The notes: generated from the sequence alone by a model not told the origin. A DNA stretch of 64,000 bases from Nitrospirota bacterium (GCA_040754395.1 JBFMCL010000015.1:1-64000), one strand, 5' to 3'. Shown: positions 52,325 to 61,899, counted from the stretch's first letter. Numbers and translations: made by a program.

Positions 52325-54190
52325 TCAGGGCCGACCATGCTGCTGCAGCTGAAGTTCTGTGTGGTGAAGGTGCTGGCCCATCCTGAAGACCGTTTCCTCC
52401 TTGAAGCGATAGAAATCACTGACGTTTTCCCGGTAGATGTCCATCATCTCCCTCGCATATTCCGTACGGAGGTTGATATACAGATTAAAAAGCTGGAGGA
52501 GAACCCGGGGATTCGCAATTCCCCTGAACCTGCCGGTCCCGAGATCCAGCCTGAGCGAATCAGGGTTCATGGCGTCAAAGACGGTTCTGTGTACAATAAC
52601 GACCGCAGCCTTGTCAAAATAGGCAAGCTTCCAGTCAGGAGACTTCAGCAACCATGAGATGATCTCGATCTCCTCCAGCCCGATGAGGGCAGTCCTGAAG
52701 GGATATGCGGAGGAGAATCTTTTCAGGTTCTCAGGGGTCAGATCACTCCTGATGCGGAGCCAGACCGGCAATACCGTATTGACATATGGCCCGTAGCGGG
52801 GATCGATAAATACCTTGTAGTCTGGGTGCATGGTCCATATCATATACCCTCCGGTAAGGTAATCATTGAATACAGGCCCCGGGAGTTTATTATTTTTGAT
52901 GAACATAACCTCTTTTGCGGGGATAAATTCTTCCATACGGGAACCAAACCATGACCTGCTGCTGTATGCCGCATAGTAGCTGAAAAAGATTCCCGACAGA
53001 CACATCACCAGGAGAAGTACGGTCGCCTGAGATCTCTTCCCGCAATCATCAGGACAGGATTTCTTCAGCAGGAATACCATCGAAAAGACCCACAGCAGAG
53101 GAAAGAAGATGCTCGCACGGGCTCTGCCCATGCCGATAAAAAAAAATGTGAGATTGGTAATCAGGAGCGAAAACTCAAAATGCCTCTGCTTCCTGCACTC
53201 CTGTATGAACGCGAGCAGAAAAAAGGCAAGCATCGTCAGCATGGACCATGCGCTTATCATAGGTCTGAAGGCATGGATCTTCGGAAAGAGCACCTGCCAG
53301 AGATCAGAATACGCCTGCAGGTGCGCTGCAAGGCCTATGTATTCATCTGATGTCAGGTAATGAAACAGGGCAGCATGATACGAGATGCCGTGGGGATTTG
53401 CGAGTGTTGCAAGGTAAGAGAGGATCACTGTGATCCCGAAGCACTGCAGCAAACTTTTCGGCAGGGCTTCTTTTTTTGTGAGGAAATAGCTGAACAATTC
53501 CCCGCACAGCGTCAGGGTGATGAAGAACAGGCCAAAGATGAACCCGCCGTGGGTATTCACCCATATCAGAAAAAGCACAGGGTACACCGGGAAGAGATTC
53601 TTCCTCCCTGACCTGGAATAGAAATAGACAAATACGGCGAACGAGAAAAACAGTATGGTGAACAGTTCAGGCTTGATGATGGTGACTGTTGGTGCCATGA
53701 CCGCAGCAACGAGCATCAGACCGGCAACATGACGAATATCGGGGGCGCTGCCGATTGCCTTTGCATAGGAGAGAACAAGTCCTGAGACAAGAAAGAGGAT
53801 CAGCCACATCATGATATACAGTCCTGTTACCGAACCAGCCTGATAAACAATATACAGGAGAGAACTGCCGATCCAGGTGACATACTTCCAGCCGGTATCC
53901 ACAGGTGTCCAGGAAAACTGCGTGTGGTCGATATGCCAGGTGCGGTCTTGCATATATTGTTCCCCGTATTTCAGATGAAACCAGAGGTCGTAGTCGTAAT
54001 CGATTGAAGCATAGTAGAATAATACGGACAGCAGCAGCAGTAAGGCCGCCATCCGGGTTATGCCTTTGGTATGAAAAACAGAGAAGAATTTGTGTGGCAG
54101 TGTTTGTCGAGGTTCCGCAGGACTTTTGCCTTCAACAGGAGATGAGGTGTCTGCAGAAAGCGAACGGACCCGCTTGCTTTTTTTCGACAT
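52325..54190 (-). CDS. Large polytopic membrane protein, GT-C-like
   Basis: A 621-residue protein with a basic N-terminus, about ten membrane segments, and the sequence YASIDYDYDLWFHLKYGEQ after the first of them, an acidic motif placed as in GT-C enzymes. WTPVDTGWKYVTWIGSSLL, TIIKPELFTILFF and WVNTHGGFIFGL are typical of a widespread family with unproven function, probably sugar transfer from a lipid carrier. A good promoter ends five bases before its ATG, so the mRNA may be leaderless. It lies alone on the minus strand among plus-strand genes. Confidence 0.78.
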   Translation of the reverse strand: MSKKSKRVRSLSADTSSPVEGKSPAEPRQTLPHKFFSVFHTKGITRMAALLLLLSVLFYYASIDYDYDLWFHLKYGEQYMQDRTWHIDHTQFSWTPVDTGWKYVTWIGSSLLYIVYQAGSVTGLYIMMWLILFLVSGLVLSYAKAIGSAPDIRHVAGLMLVAAVMAPTVTIIKPELFTILFFSFAVFVYFYSRSGRKNLFPVYPVLFLIWVNTHGGFIFGLFFITLTLCGELFSYFLTKKEALPKSLLQCFGITVILSYLATLANPHGISYHAALFHYLTSDEYIGLAAHLQAYSDLWQVLFPKIHAFRPMISAWSMLTMLAFFLLAFIQECRKQRHFEFSLLITNLTFFFIGMGRARASIFFPLLWVFSMVFLLKKSCPDDCGKRSQATVLLLVMCLSGIFFSYYAAYSSRSWFGSRMEEFIPAKEVMFIKNNKLPGPVFNDYLTGGYMIWTMHPDYKVFIDPRYGPYVNTVLPVWLRIRSDLTPENLKRFSSAYPFRTALIGLEEIEIISWLLKSPDWKLAYFDKAAVVIVHRTVFDAMNPDSLRLDLGTGRFRGIANPRVLLQLFNLYINLRTEYAREMMDIYRENVSDFYRFKEETVFRMGQHLHHTELQLQQHGRP

Positions 54191-54195
54191 GAACT

Positions 54196-54224
54196 AGTAT
54201 AAAGAAAAGGCCCGCAATTGTCAT
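54196..54224 (-). promoter_or_regulatory. Promoter for a leaderless mRNA (GT-C-like gene)
   Basis: On the minus strand ATGACA (54219-54224), 17 bases, TATACT (54196-54201). The ATG begins at 54190, about where transcription should start; no Shine-Dalgarno site is seen. Confidence 0.65.
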
Positions 54225-54254
54225 GTAATTTAAAGCAGTTGCAGAACGTATAAG

Positions 54255-55220
54255 ATGCTCAACAGGAAATTTGTCATAAAAAAATATGGTGAGGAGGATA
54301 TCCCCGGTATCCTCGAACTCTTTTCCCTGTCTTTCGGGAAGGAGGCATCGGAGGAGTGGTTTGTATGGAAGTACGCGAGGGCTCCATGGTCTTCAAGGGG
54401 GTATGTGGTGCGGCATAATGGCATGGTAGCCGCGTTTTACGGGGGACTGCGGTTCAGATTCATGTTTCGCAACAGGGAACTGTGGGCATACCAGTTCTGC
54501 GATGTGATGACGCACCGGAAATACAGGACGAAACTCTTCGGAAGAAATCCGCTTGTAATCGAAATTGCAAAAGTCTTCGATAAGGAGAATGCCATGGACT
54601 TTGCCTTCGGGTTCCCCTCCGAAAGGCATGCCCGCCTGCAGACAATGATGATGGGCGCGACTTCCTACCGGCGTCTGACGGTGTTCAGAAAAGAATTGTC
54701 CGTCGTCAGCCGTTTCTCCCGGGTGCGGTGCAGGGTCAGGATTGGATGGGATACCATCAATGATGCCGAAACAGACGCATTGTGGGAAAGGTCTGCACGC
54801 GCCACGGAACTCTCGATAGTAAAGGACAGCGCGTTCCTGCGATGGAGATACAGGGAAAATCCGGCCGGGGAATATCAGGCGGTTGTCTTTAAAGGGCTGT
54901 TGTCCCGGAGCATAAAGGCGTTGGCGGTGATAAAAATTACCGGGGAAGAACTGCAGATCGCGGACTTCCTGCTGCCGGAGCAGGGCATGCACGGGATTTT
55001 CCTGAAAGCGGTGGAAAGAATCGCCGCAGACCGGCAGGTGAAAGCCATTGTCACATGGGCGAACAGCAGTGAACCGGTAGCCCGCTCCCTTATTGCATCA
55101 GGATACCGCGCACAGGAGGGGATTCCCTTCGGCGTAAGGATTATTGATGAAGCGAAGATGCGGGAACAGGATTTCTATGAAAAGTACTCTTACCGGATGG
55201 GGGACTATGATGCTTCCTGA
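54255..55220 (+). CDS. GNAT-family N-acyltransferase
   Basis: A 321-residue protein with a GNAT fold at the N-terminus: FVIKKYGEEDIPGILELF, RGYVVRHNGMVAAFYGGL, and VMTHRKYRTKLFGRNPLV as the acetyl-CoA-binding stretch, as in the Acetyltransf_9 group. A second GNAT-like half follows (ALAVIKITGEELQIADFLLPE). Related proteins in polysaccharide clusters acylate amino sugars. There is no clear ribosome site before the ATG. Confidence 0.8.
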   Translation: MLNRKFVIKKYGEEDIPGILELFSLSFGKEASEEWFVWKYARAPWSSRGYVVRHNGMVAAFYGGLRFRFMFRNRELWAYQFCDVMTHRKYRTKLFGRNPLVIEIAKVFDKENAMDFAFGFPSERHARLQTMMMGATSYRRLTVFRKELSVVSRFSRVRCRVRIGWDTINDAETDALWERSARATELSIVKDSAFLRWRYRENPAGEYQAVVFKGLLSRSIKALAVIKITGEELQIADFLLPEQGMHGIFLKAVERIAADRQVKAIVTWANSSEPVARSLIASGYRAQEGIPFGVRIIDEAKMREQDFYEKYSYRMGDYDAS

Positions 55221-55225
55221 CAGTC

Positions 55226-56368
55226 TTACTCTTCCAGGAACCCGAATTGCACGCATTTTGCACAGATCAATCCCTCATATTCGGATTTCATGAGAAGCCC
55301 GGTTCTGTGTCTCGAATCTTTCATATGCGCTGACACCAGCTTCCGGGCCAGCCGGTAACGCGGGCTGTTCCATGCCTGGCGGAAGGTCAGCGATTTCCCC
55401 TTCGGATCAGGACGGCATATCGCAAAATCCCACGTTTTTTCGAAGACGCCGCAGCACGGAGAGACAGAACCGTCCCAGTTGACCACGGTGGAGTTCCAGA
55501 GCCACCTGCATGTCTCCTGGCGCGTTCTTGACTCCGGAGTTATTTCGTATGCATACCTGTTATATTCCGGATTTCCGGGAAGCCATTCTTTCATCTCCGT
55601 TACCCGTTCATGCAAGGGAAGCAGTAATTCCTTTCCCATTGAAGTCCTCATCGGGGACGGGAAAAACTGCATGCCCAGTTGTGCGGCCATGTCACGGGCC
55701 TTGCCGATCTCCGCTTCATTATAGCGGTTGACCAGAAATTGCCAGATAAGCAAAGGTGAGTCCTGATCGTTTTCCCTGTATGCGTTCAGCTTTTCGATGT
55801 TGCGCAATACTTCCTGAAGGTTCCCATCCCTCCGGTACCGTTCATAGCTTTCCTGGGTCGCCCCGTCCAGAGATACGATGATTATGTCTGTCCCGGATTC
55901 AACCAGTTCCCGCGCAGTCTCATCAGGAAGATAATTCAGGTTGGTGCTGAGGCCGGTAACGGTATTGTAGTGTTTCGCATATCTGATCATGGACGGAAGG
56001 TCGGGGTTCAGAAGGGGTTCTCCCCAGTTGCAGAGGTTTACGGCAAACAGGTATGGACCGGCTTCATCCAGAAGCTTCCGGAATGTCCCGATGCCCATCC
56101 TTCCTTTAGGACGGGACTTCGTATCCTGCCAGGTGGGGCAGAGGGGACATTTGAGATTGCAGACATTGGTCGGGTCAATGACCATATAATACGGATAACT
56201 TCTCAGGATACTCCTGTGCATCTTCATCTCGAATTCATTAAGCAGAAAGTTGTTTACCTTCCTGTGCAGATACGCGTTGTTGCCTAGTACTTTCTCCAGC
56301 AAGGGATGAATCACCGGAGGGAATTTCGCGAAGATATTTTTTTCAAATAGTGATGTCAGCACCGTCAT
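55226..56368 (-). CDS. Radical SAM/SPASM protein
   Basis: A 380-residue protein from the ATG at 56368 (AAGGA about nine bases upstream); the longer reading to 56728 overlaps the divergent gene and its promoter and is unlikely. The radical SAM cluster motif is CNLKCPLC near residue 77, after MVIDPTN; a C-terminal SPASM-type region has CRWLWNS, SPCCGVF and CAKC for auxiliary Fe-S clusters. Members act on peptides, lipids or sugars; the substrate here is unknown. It converges on the GNAT gene with five bases between. Confidence 0.85.
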   Translation of the reverse strand: MTVLTSLFEKNIFAKFPPVIHPLLEKVLGNNAYLHRKVNNFLLNEFEMKMHRSILRSYPYYMVIDPTNVCNLKCPLCPTWQDTKSRPKGRMGIGTFRKLLDEAGPYLFAVNLCNWGEPLLNPDLPSMIRYAKHYNTVTGLSTNLNYLPDETARELVESGTDIIIVSLDGATQESYERYRRDGNLQEVLRNIEKLNAYRENDQDSPLLIWQFLVNRYNEAEIGKARDMAAQLGMQFFPSPMRTSMGKELLLPLHERVTEMKEWLPGNPEYNRYAYEITPESRTRQETCRWLWNSTVVNWDGSVSPCCGVFEKTWDFAICRPDPKGKSLTFRQAWNSPRYRLARKLVSAHMKDSRHRTGLLMKSEYEGLICAKCVQFGFLEE

Positions 56369-56483
56369 TCCAGGGATTCCTTTTTTGCTCCCAAGAGATT
56401 TGCCCGTCAGCAATTCGCTCTGCATGCCTTTCATGCACAGGCTGAGCGCGGGGCATTTTTTAAGGTAGCTGTTACGGACATAT

Positions 56484-56512
56484 TTGTCAACGACAGCGGG
56501 TTTGATTATGAT
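56484..56512 (+). promoter_or_regulatory. Promoter of the B12-binding radical SAM gene
   Basis: TTGTCA (56484-56489), 17 bases, TATGAT (56507-56512), each one base from consensus. The leader would be about 23 bases. Confidence 0.6.
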
Positions 56513-56541
56513 GAAATCCGTTAGGTAGAATAAAAGCAAAT

Positions 56542-57954
56542 ATGAAGATACTCCTGATAAACCCCCCGCCCTTCGATCACGGGGAAAACAGCCGTTTTCT
56601 TGAGAAGACGCCGATACAGACATATACCATGCCCCTCGGCCTGGGATATATCGCCTCATACCTTGAAAGAGGGGGCTGCGATGTGGAGCTTGTCGATGCA
56701 TATGCGAAGAACTATTCCCATGAAACACTCGGAAAGATCATCAGCGACCGGAAACCCCGCATCATTGGCATAACCTGCCTCAGCGACCAGCGCGCAAGCT
56801 GGTTCAGGCTGGTCGGTCTCATCAGGGATATAGACAGTTCCGTGAAGATCGTCCTTGGAGGTCCGCACCCGACGCTGATGCTCAGGCAGGTGCTGGGCAC
56901 TCTGCGTCCTGATGCTGTGGTTATCGGGGAGGGCGAAGAAACCATGCTGGAACTCGTGAGGGCATGGGGAGAGAACAGGGATATCCGCAGCGTGAAGGGA
57001 ATCGCGTACATGAAGGGTGACGAGATCATTGTCACGGAACCCCGTGAGCGGATACCCGACCTCGACAGCCTCCCTTTCCCGGCATATCACATGGTGGACC
57101 TCGACGATTACCGTGGGTGGGATTTCATGAGCGGAATATACCACATGTTCGGGCTCGAGAAACCTCCGAAATATGCAACGATATCGACCTCGAGGGGATG
57201 TGTCGGTAACTGCGGGTACTGTTCTGCCCCGCTCATCTGGAAACGGAGGTGGACAAAACGAAGCGCGGTCAATGTGGTTGACGAGATGGAGATGCTCAGC
57301 AGAACGTATGGCGTTGAATTCATAATCCTGACTGATGACATCTTTTCGGTGAACCAGGAGAGGGTTATCGAGATCTGCAAAGAGATCCTGAAGAGGAACC
57401 TGAAGATCCTGTGGGGGTTCGAGACCGCTGTGCATTATGTCTCTCCGGAGATGTTGTCGCATGCGAAACAGGCCGGATGCTGCTGCATACTGTACGGGGT
57501 TGAGTCTGCTTCAGGCAGGGTGCTGGAGAACGTCAACAAACGCATCAGGGAAGAAGACGTGATCAATGCATTCAGGATGACGAAACAGGAGGGAATTGTC
57601 TCGGGGGCGTTTCTCATGGTCGGCAATCCGGGAGAGAGCGAAGGAAGTATTAATAAAACTATCCGTCTCCTGCGCAGGATACAGCCTGACATTATCCTTC
57701 CTCAGATCGCGATGATTACGCCGGGCACAAAGATTTTTGAAATCGCCCGGGGAAAAGGGTTTATCGATGAGAGCTACTGGATGACTGACCTTCCGTTTCC
57801 CTATTACACGTGCGAGAGGAGACTGAATACGCTCTTGCGGTGGTACAGAAAGCTGTTTTACTACAAATGCGGCAAATTCAAAGTCTTCCAGCGGACCATA
57901 CGGGATTTTCTTGAGCTGAATGCCGGGATACAACACAGCGGGCAGAGACAGTAA
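56542..57954 (+). CDS. B12-binding radical SAM protein
   Basis: A 470-residue protein with an N-terminal cobalamin-binding domain at about 1-145 (ILLINPPPF, PLGLGYIASYLE, VLGGPHPTLM) and a radical SAM domain with TSRGCVGNCGYCSAP near residue 220 and LTDDIFSVN near 260. Enzymes with this plan methylate or rearrange unactivated carbons, as in hopanoid, lipid and antibiotic chemistry. Here it may modify a lipid or sugar of the envelope. It is divergent from the other radical SAM gene. Confidence 0.9.
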   Translation: MKILLINPPPFDHGENSRFLEKTPIQTYTMPLGLGYIASYLERGGCDVELVDAYAKNYSHETLGKIISDRKPRIIGITCLSDQRASWFRLVGLIRDIDSSVKIVLGGPHPTLMLRQVLGTLRPDAVVIGEGEETMLELVRAWGENRDIRSVKGIAYMKGDEIIVTEPRERIPDLDSLPFPAYHMVDLDDYRGWDFMSGIYHMFGLEKPPKYATISTSRGCVGNCGYCSAPLIWKRRWTKRSAVNVVDEMEMLSRTYGVEFIILTDDIFSVNQERVIEICKEILKRNLKILWGFETAVHYVSPEMLSHAKQAGCCCILYGVESASGRVLENVNKRIREEDVINAFRMTKQEGIVSGAFLMVGNPGESEGSINKTIRLLRRIQPDIILPQIAMITPGTKIFEIARGKGFIDESYWMTDLPFPYYTCERRLNTLLRWYRKLFYYKCGKFKVFQRTIRDFLELNAGIQHSGQRQ

Positions 57955-57979
57955 AAAGGGAAGGAAGCATTATCTCCTG

Positions 57980-59131
57980 TCAGTGATCCTGCGGCCCTCT
58001 GCCGGTAATCTTCACTGTTTTCAGTGGCCTGCCGACAGAACGGTCTTCAAAGACAGGCAGGATACGGATATAACCGGTGTGCCCCGGAAGCCGTTCCAGG
58101 ATGCCGCTGCTGAGAGAAAGGGATTCCCCCCGGACGTACATCCCTCCCCTGTCATTGAAATAAGGGGAGTAGGATATCTCCGCAAGGTATCTTGCCGCAT
58201 TTTTCAGGGGCTGCCATCTGACTGCAAGCTTCGGACCTGAGGGCATTGCCTCTTCATATCTGTTCTTCTCCATGAATCGTGACGCGAGGGGACGAACGAG
58301 TCTTTCCAGCAGGAGCAATAATCTCAGGAAAAGATATCCTGCAGCGCCGAAATTCTTGCGGTAATAATAGCATGCGCTTTGCAGGTACACCGCGCCAATA
58401 TCGACGGCGCTGTTCCTGAAACTCTCCTCATAGAAGTGCTGAATGGCTGCTCCGGGGAGATAAGAGACTCCCCATCCCGCCTGCCTGATGCGCCGGAGAA
58501 GATCATGTTCTTCAAAAAAAAGAAAAAATTTTTCATCGAAACCTCCGGCCGATTCAAAGGCTTCTCTCCGCACCAGCATCAGCCCCCCTGTCACGCCTTC
58601 GACCTCGACTGGAGCCCGGGCATCCCACACATGGTATGCGCTTTGCCAGTAACGCCTTGCCAGACGGCTGGCGGGAAAAAACAGGCAGAAAGGGGTGAAA
58701 TGGATCAAGATCGTCCGCAGATCGTGTATCTTCAGGTCCGGGAACATGAAATTTCTTTCGTCATCCCAGAATATCTTGCACCCTGCAACGCCAGCTCTCC
58801 GGTTTTCATCCATAAACTGCGTCATGGTCCTGATGGCATCAGGAAAGACGATCGTGTCAGGATTCAGGATCAGAAAATATCTTCCCCGTGAGACTTTAAA
58901 TGCCTGATTGTGCGCCGTACCGAAGCCCGGGTTGTGCCTGTTTTCTATGAGCCTGACATCCGGAAATGCGGATTTGACCACGGAGGCGGTGCCGTCGGCT
59001 GAGGCGTTGTCGACGACGATAATTTCCGCAGCAAGGTCCCTTGTCGTTTCGAGAACGGACTGAAGGCAGTTGGCGATGACTTTTTTTGAGTTGTAGGAAA
59101 CGATGGATATGGTAACGTCAACCTGCGGCAT
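57980..59131 (-). CDS. GT2 glycosyltransferase, rhamnosyltransferase-like
   Basis: A 383-residue GT2 protein with VTISIVSYNSKKVIANCL, IVVDNASADGTA, NPGFGTAHNQAF and the DxD-place motif ILNPDTIVF, then GGLMLVRREAFESAGGFDEKFFLFFEEHDLLRRI, all typical of WbbL-type rhamnosyltransferases. About 100 residues after the catalytic part are of unclear function. It is the last gene of the exporter operon wzm-wzt-GT2 and probably builds or primes the exported chain. Confidence 0.9.
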   Translation of the reverse strand: MPQVDVTISIVSYNSKKVIANCLQSVLETTRDLAAEIIVVDNASADGTASVVKSAFPDVRLIENRHNPGFGTAHNQAFKVSRGRYFLILNPDTIVFPDAIRTMTQFMDENRRAGVAGCKIFWDDERNFMFPDLKIHDLRTILIHFTPFCLFFPASRLARRYWQSAYHVWDARAPVEVEGVTGGLMLVRREAFESAGGFDEKFFLFFEEHDLLRRIRQAGWGVSYLPGAAIQHFYEESFRNSAVDIGAVYLQSACYYYRKNFGAAGYLFLRLLLLLERLVRPLASRFMEKNRYEEAMPSGPKLAVRWQPLKNAARYLAEISYSPYFNDRGGMYVRGESLSLSSGILERLPGHTGYIRILPVFEDRSVGRPLKTVKITGRGPQDH

Positions 59132-59137
59132 GGCAGC

Positions 59138-60280
59138 CTATTCCACAGAAAATGTGCTTCTGAAAAAACAGAGCGAATTCAGAATCTCATAATCCGTGGT
59201 CAGTGTGCAGTCTGTCGATTCCACTGCGATCGGTCTGTACGCCTTCTGGTCGAATATCCCGACGTAAATGAAGTAATTGTCGTTCACGATATTCAGATCA
59301 GTCACTGCTATCGACACATTTTTTGTCCCTTCAAACAGGACCGGGTCCTTCCCCTGCATGTGTGTTGTCATGAATGAAACCTGAAACATGTCTCTCCTCA
59401 GGATTGCCCATCCGATATGTCCGGAAAACGGTTCTGTGGTCTTTACCCTGAACCGTATCATGCAGTCTCTTTTCCCGGTCTGATGCACAGACAGGTCTGA
59501 GATGAACAGAAACGAACCGGCCTGCGCCTGCCGGAGATGTTCCCTGTAGGCTTCAGCCTTTGTCTGTTCATGTCCGGCATACGCATTGATGACCTGTGTC
59601 GATTCGCCGAACATTTTTACCTGTCCGTGGTCAAGCCACATGGTCTTCGAGCAGAATGTTTTGATCTGATACAGATCATGCGAGCAGAATATGATGATTT
59701 TTTCCCTCTTCTTGAAATCATCCATTTTCTCAAGGCATTTTTTCTGAAAATACTGGTCACCCACAGACAGCGCCTCATCGATGATCAGGATGTCCGGGTC
59801 GACAGCAGTCGCGACGGAAAACGCCAGCCTGACATGCATGCCTGAAGAGTAGGTCTTGATCGGATAATCGATAAAATCGCCGAGCTCGGCGAATTCTACT
59901 ATCTGCGTTACCCGCTTTTTCATGAGATTGCTGTCGATTCCGAGCAGAGAGCCGTAGAAGAAAATGTTCTCCATGCCCGTGAATTCAGGGTGGAATCCTG
60001 ACCCGAGCTCAAGCAGCGAGGTGACAAGCCCCTTCACTGCAACGATGCCTTGAGTGGGGGACAATGTTTTGGTCAGGATCTTCAGGAGGGTGCTTTTCCC
60101 GGCACCGTTATCTCCGATAACCCCGAGGGTTTCTCCCTGCTTCAGCGAAAAAGTTATGCCGCTGAGTGCAACAAGTTCTTTGTGAAGCGGTTTATGGAGA
60201 AGGATTTCCCTGAGCCTGTCGAACGGTTTTTCGTAGAGCCTGTAAATCTTTGTTATCTGGTCGGCGCTGACGGAAATCAT
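59138..60280 (-). CDS. wzt: Polysaccharide ABC exporter, ATPase
   Basis: A 380-residue ATPase of the Wzt type. Walker A is GDNGAGKST near residue 57, the signature is YSSGMHVRLAFS near residue 145, and Walker B is ILIIDEALSVGD. After residue 240 comes a Wzt C-terminal-like beta domain (SGHIGWAILRRD, NDNYFIYVGIFD), which in studied systems reads the end of the sugar chain before export. So the exported polymer probably carries a terminal cap, such as a methyl group, and the many methyltransferase genes nearby fit this. It follows wzm by 18 bases. Confidence 0.92.
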   Translation of the reverse strand: MISVSADQITKIYRLYEKPFDRLREILLHKPLHKELVALSGITFSLKQGETLGVIGDNGAGKSTLLKILTKTLSPTQGIVAVKGLVTSLLELGSGFHPEFTGMENIFFYGSLLGIDSNLMKKRVTQIVEFAELGDFIDYPIKTYSSGMHVRLAFSVATAVDPDILIIDEALSVGDQYFQKKCLEKMDDFKKREKIIIFCSHDLYQIKTFCSKTMWLDHGQVKMFGESTQVINAYAGHEQTKAEAYREHLRQAQAGSFLFISDLSVHQTGKRDCMIRFRVKTTEPFSGHIGWAILRRDMFQVSFMTTHMQGKDPVLFEGTKNVSIAVTDLNIVNDNYFIYVGIFDQKAYRPIAVESTDCTLTTDYEILNSLCFFRSTFSVE

Positions 60281-60298
60281 TTCCTCATCCGGGATATT

Positions 60299-61066
60299 CT
60301 ACAATACATCTGCAAACCCGTCCTTCAGCTTCTTGAATGTGTAATATCCGGTAATCAGCGAAATGGCGGAGATAAGGGAGATCATTCCCAGGTGAAACAG
60401 GGAAGGGATTTCTTTCAAAAGGATGATTTGATGATAGGAAGAAGCAAAATAGGTGAACGGGTTGAAATAGAAGATGATCCTGAACCTTTCCGGCACCGAT
60501 TCAATGCTGTAAATAATGGGGGACAGGAAAAACATTCCCTGCAGGACATACCCGAGAAGCTGCCCGATGTCCCTGACATACGGAATAAGAGCCGCAAGGA
60601 ACATGCCGAGACCGAGGGAAAAAATGAACTGAAAAAAAAGGACTGGTATGACGAGAACGATTACAGGGCTTAATGAAGCGGTAACGGCATAAACGGCGAT
60701 AAAGAACAGGAACCCGATGATATTGAGCAGATAGCTTGATATTGTTGCGGTGAGAGGGAGAAATATCTTCGGGAAAAAGATTTTTTTAACGGTCTCTGCA
60801 TTTTCAACAACCGCATGGGCTGACCTGATCACCCCGTCCGAGAATGCAAGCCAGAAGAAAAAGGAAGAGAGCAGGAAATAAAGATACGGCACCTGCGTGT
60901 TCGCAAACGGACGTGCTCTCATGATGGCGGCAAAGACGAACCAGAAGAGTGATATCTGAATGACGGGAATGAGGATTGTCCAGAGCAATCCAAGACCGGA
61001 ACCTGCAAATTTGGATTGTATGTCTTTTTTGATGAAATAAAAAAGAAGATGCAGTTTATCCCGCAT
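60299..61066 (-). CDS. wzm: Polysaccharide ABC exporter, permease
   Basis: A 255-residue ABC-2-type permease with six membrane segments; SKFAGSGLGLLWTILIPVIQISLFW near the N-terminus and SPIIYSIESVPERFR near residue 190 are typical of Wzm/RfbA/TagG. With Wzt it moves lipid-linked polysaccharide across the inner membrane. It starts 52 bases after the end of the gspC-like gene on the same strand, so read-through from the secretion genes is possible. Confidence 0.92.
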   Translation of the reverse strand: MRDKLHLLFYFIKKDIQSKFAGSGLGLLWTILIPVIQISLFWFVFAAIMRARPFANTQVPYLYFLLSSFFFWLAFSDGVIRSAHAVVENAETVKKIFFPKIFLPLTATISSYLLNIIGFLFFIAVYAVTASLSPVIVLVIPVLFFQFIFSLGLGMFLAALIPYVRDIGQLLGYVLQGMFFLSPIIYSIESVPERFRIIFYFNPFTYFASSYHQIILLKEIPSLFHLGMISLISAISLITGYYTFKKLKDGFADVL

Positions 61067-61118
61067 GGAGACCTGTGCTCCTGTTACAATTCATGATGCG
61101 TTGTCCGGGACCCGCCGA

Positions 61119-61814
61119 TCATTGCCCCTGTGCAGGAAGGGACGGTGTTGCCGGTTGGGCCTTAATGGGAGACGACGTGACATTGCGTTGCGCCGCCGCA
61201 GCCCCGGAGCGTCTCAGATCACCACGGTTCTGCGCAGGAGTCAAGGGAGTGCGTGGCTGGGGCTTCCCGGACTCTGCGGGAGCGGCAGTGCTCTGAACTG
61301 CCGCTGTTTTACGGGATGGGTTGTGCACGGCAATAACCATCTTCTCCTTGCCCCTTACCATTACTACCTTGTCCTCCCCTATTTCGCTGACGGTGAAACC
61401 ACTCAGAGAATCCCCTTTTTTCAGCGCTGTCTGCCTTTTCCCCCTGCCTGTCGTGGAACGCGGTGCTTTCATATCTTCCATATATGCAACCCGCACGTCA
61501 TTCGTTACCAAAGTGCCGTAGAGGACAAATTCAGGTTTCGGCAGTGGCTGTTCCTCTTTTTTCTCCGCGGGAATCTTTCTTTCCGGATGAAAAAGGTTGT
61601 CCTCAGATATGTTTGCATATTCAGCGATCGAGAATATGCGGGGCTGGGTATTTCGGGCTTCTTCCTCTTCAGCGCCATTTTTCGAAACCGGCACCGAATA
61701 TCTGACTTCCACAGGAAATGAAGGGAATATGCTGTACATGAAAAACAGGGCTGCGGCGGACAGCAACAGCAAATTCAACAGGTTAAGGTTTCTTGTGGTA
61801 TTTCTTACCTGCAT
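61119..61814 (-). CDS. Type II secretion protein, GspC-like
   Basis: A 231-residue protein with a short cytoplasmic start, one membrane segment at about 12-30 (LLLLSAAALFFMYSIF), a charged linker, and a periplasmic part at about 85-165 that looks like the GspC homology region or the related PilP fold (FVLYGTLVTNDVRVAYMED, LKKGDSLSGFTVSEIGEDKVVMVRG). This part joins the inner-membrane platform to the secretin. A Pro/Ala-rich tail follows; no PDZ domain is present. It is third in the order gspL-gspM-gspC. Confidence 0.78.
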   Translation of the reverse strand: MQVRNTTRNLNLLNLLLLSAAALFFMYSIFPSFPVEVRYSVPVSKNGAEEEEARNTQPRIFSIAEYANISEDNLFHPERKIPAEKKEEQPLPKPEFVLYGTLVTNDVRVAYMEDMKAPRSTTGRGKRQTALKKGDSLSGFTVSEIGEDKVVMVRGKEKMVIAVHNPSRKTAAVQSTAAPAESGKPQPRTPLTPAQNRGDLRRSGAAAAQRNVTSSPIKAQPATPSLPAQGQ

Positions 61815-61899
61815 GCATTTCCCCTGAAATTTTCAGATTGTACAACAAAGTCGGGTTTTCTGTTCATGCCCTTTTCTGGCCTGGAGGAGCGAAAAGCGC

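Noticed and set aside
56656-57462. A 268-codon open frame on the minus strand
   Set aside because: Antisense to the B12-binding radical SAM gene; no motif or ribosome site.
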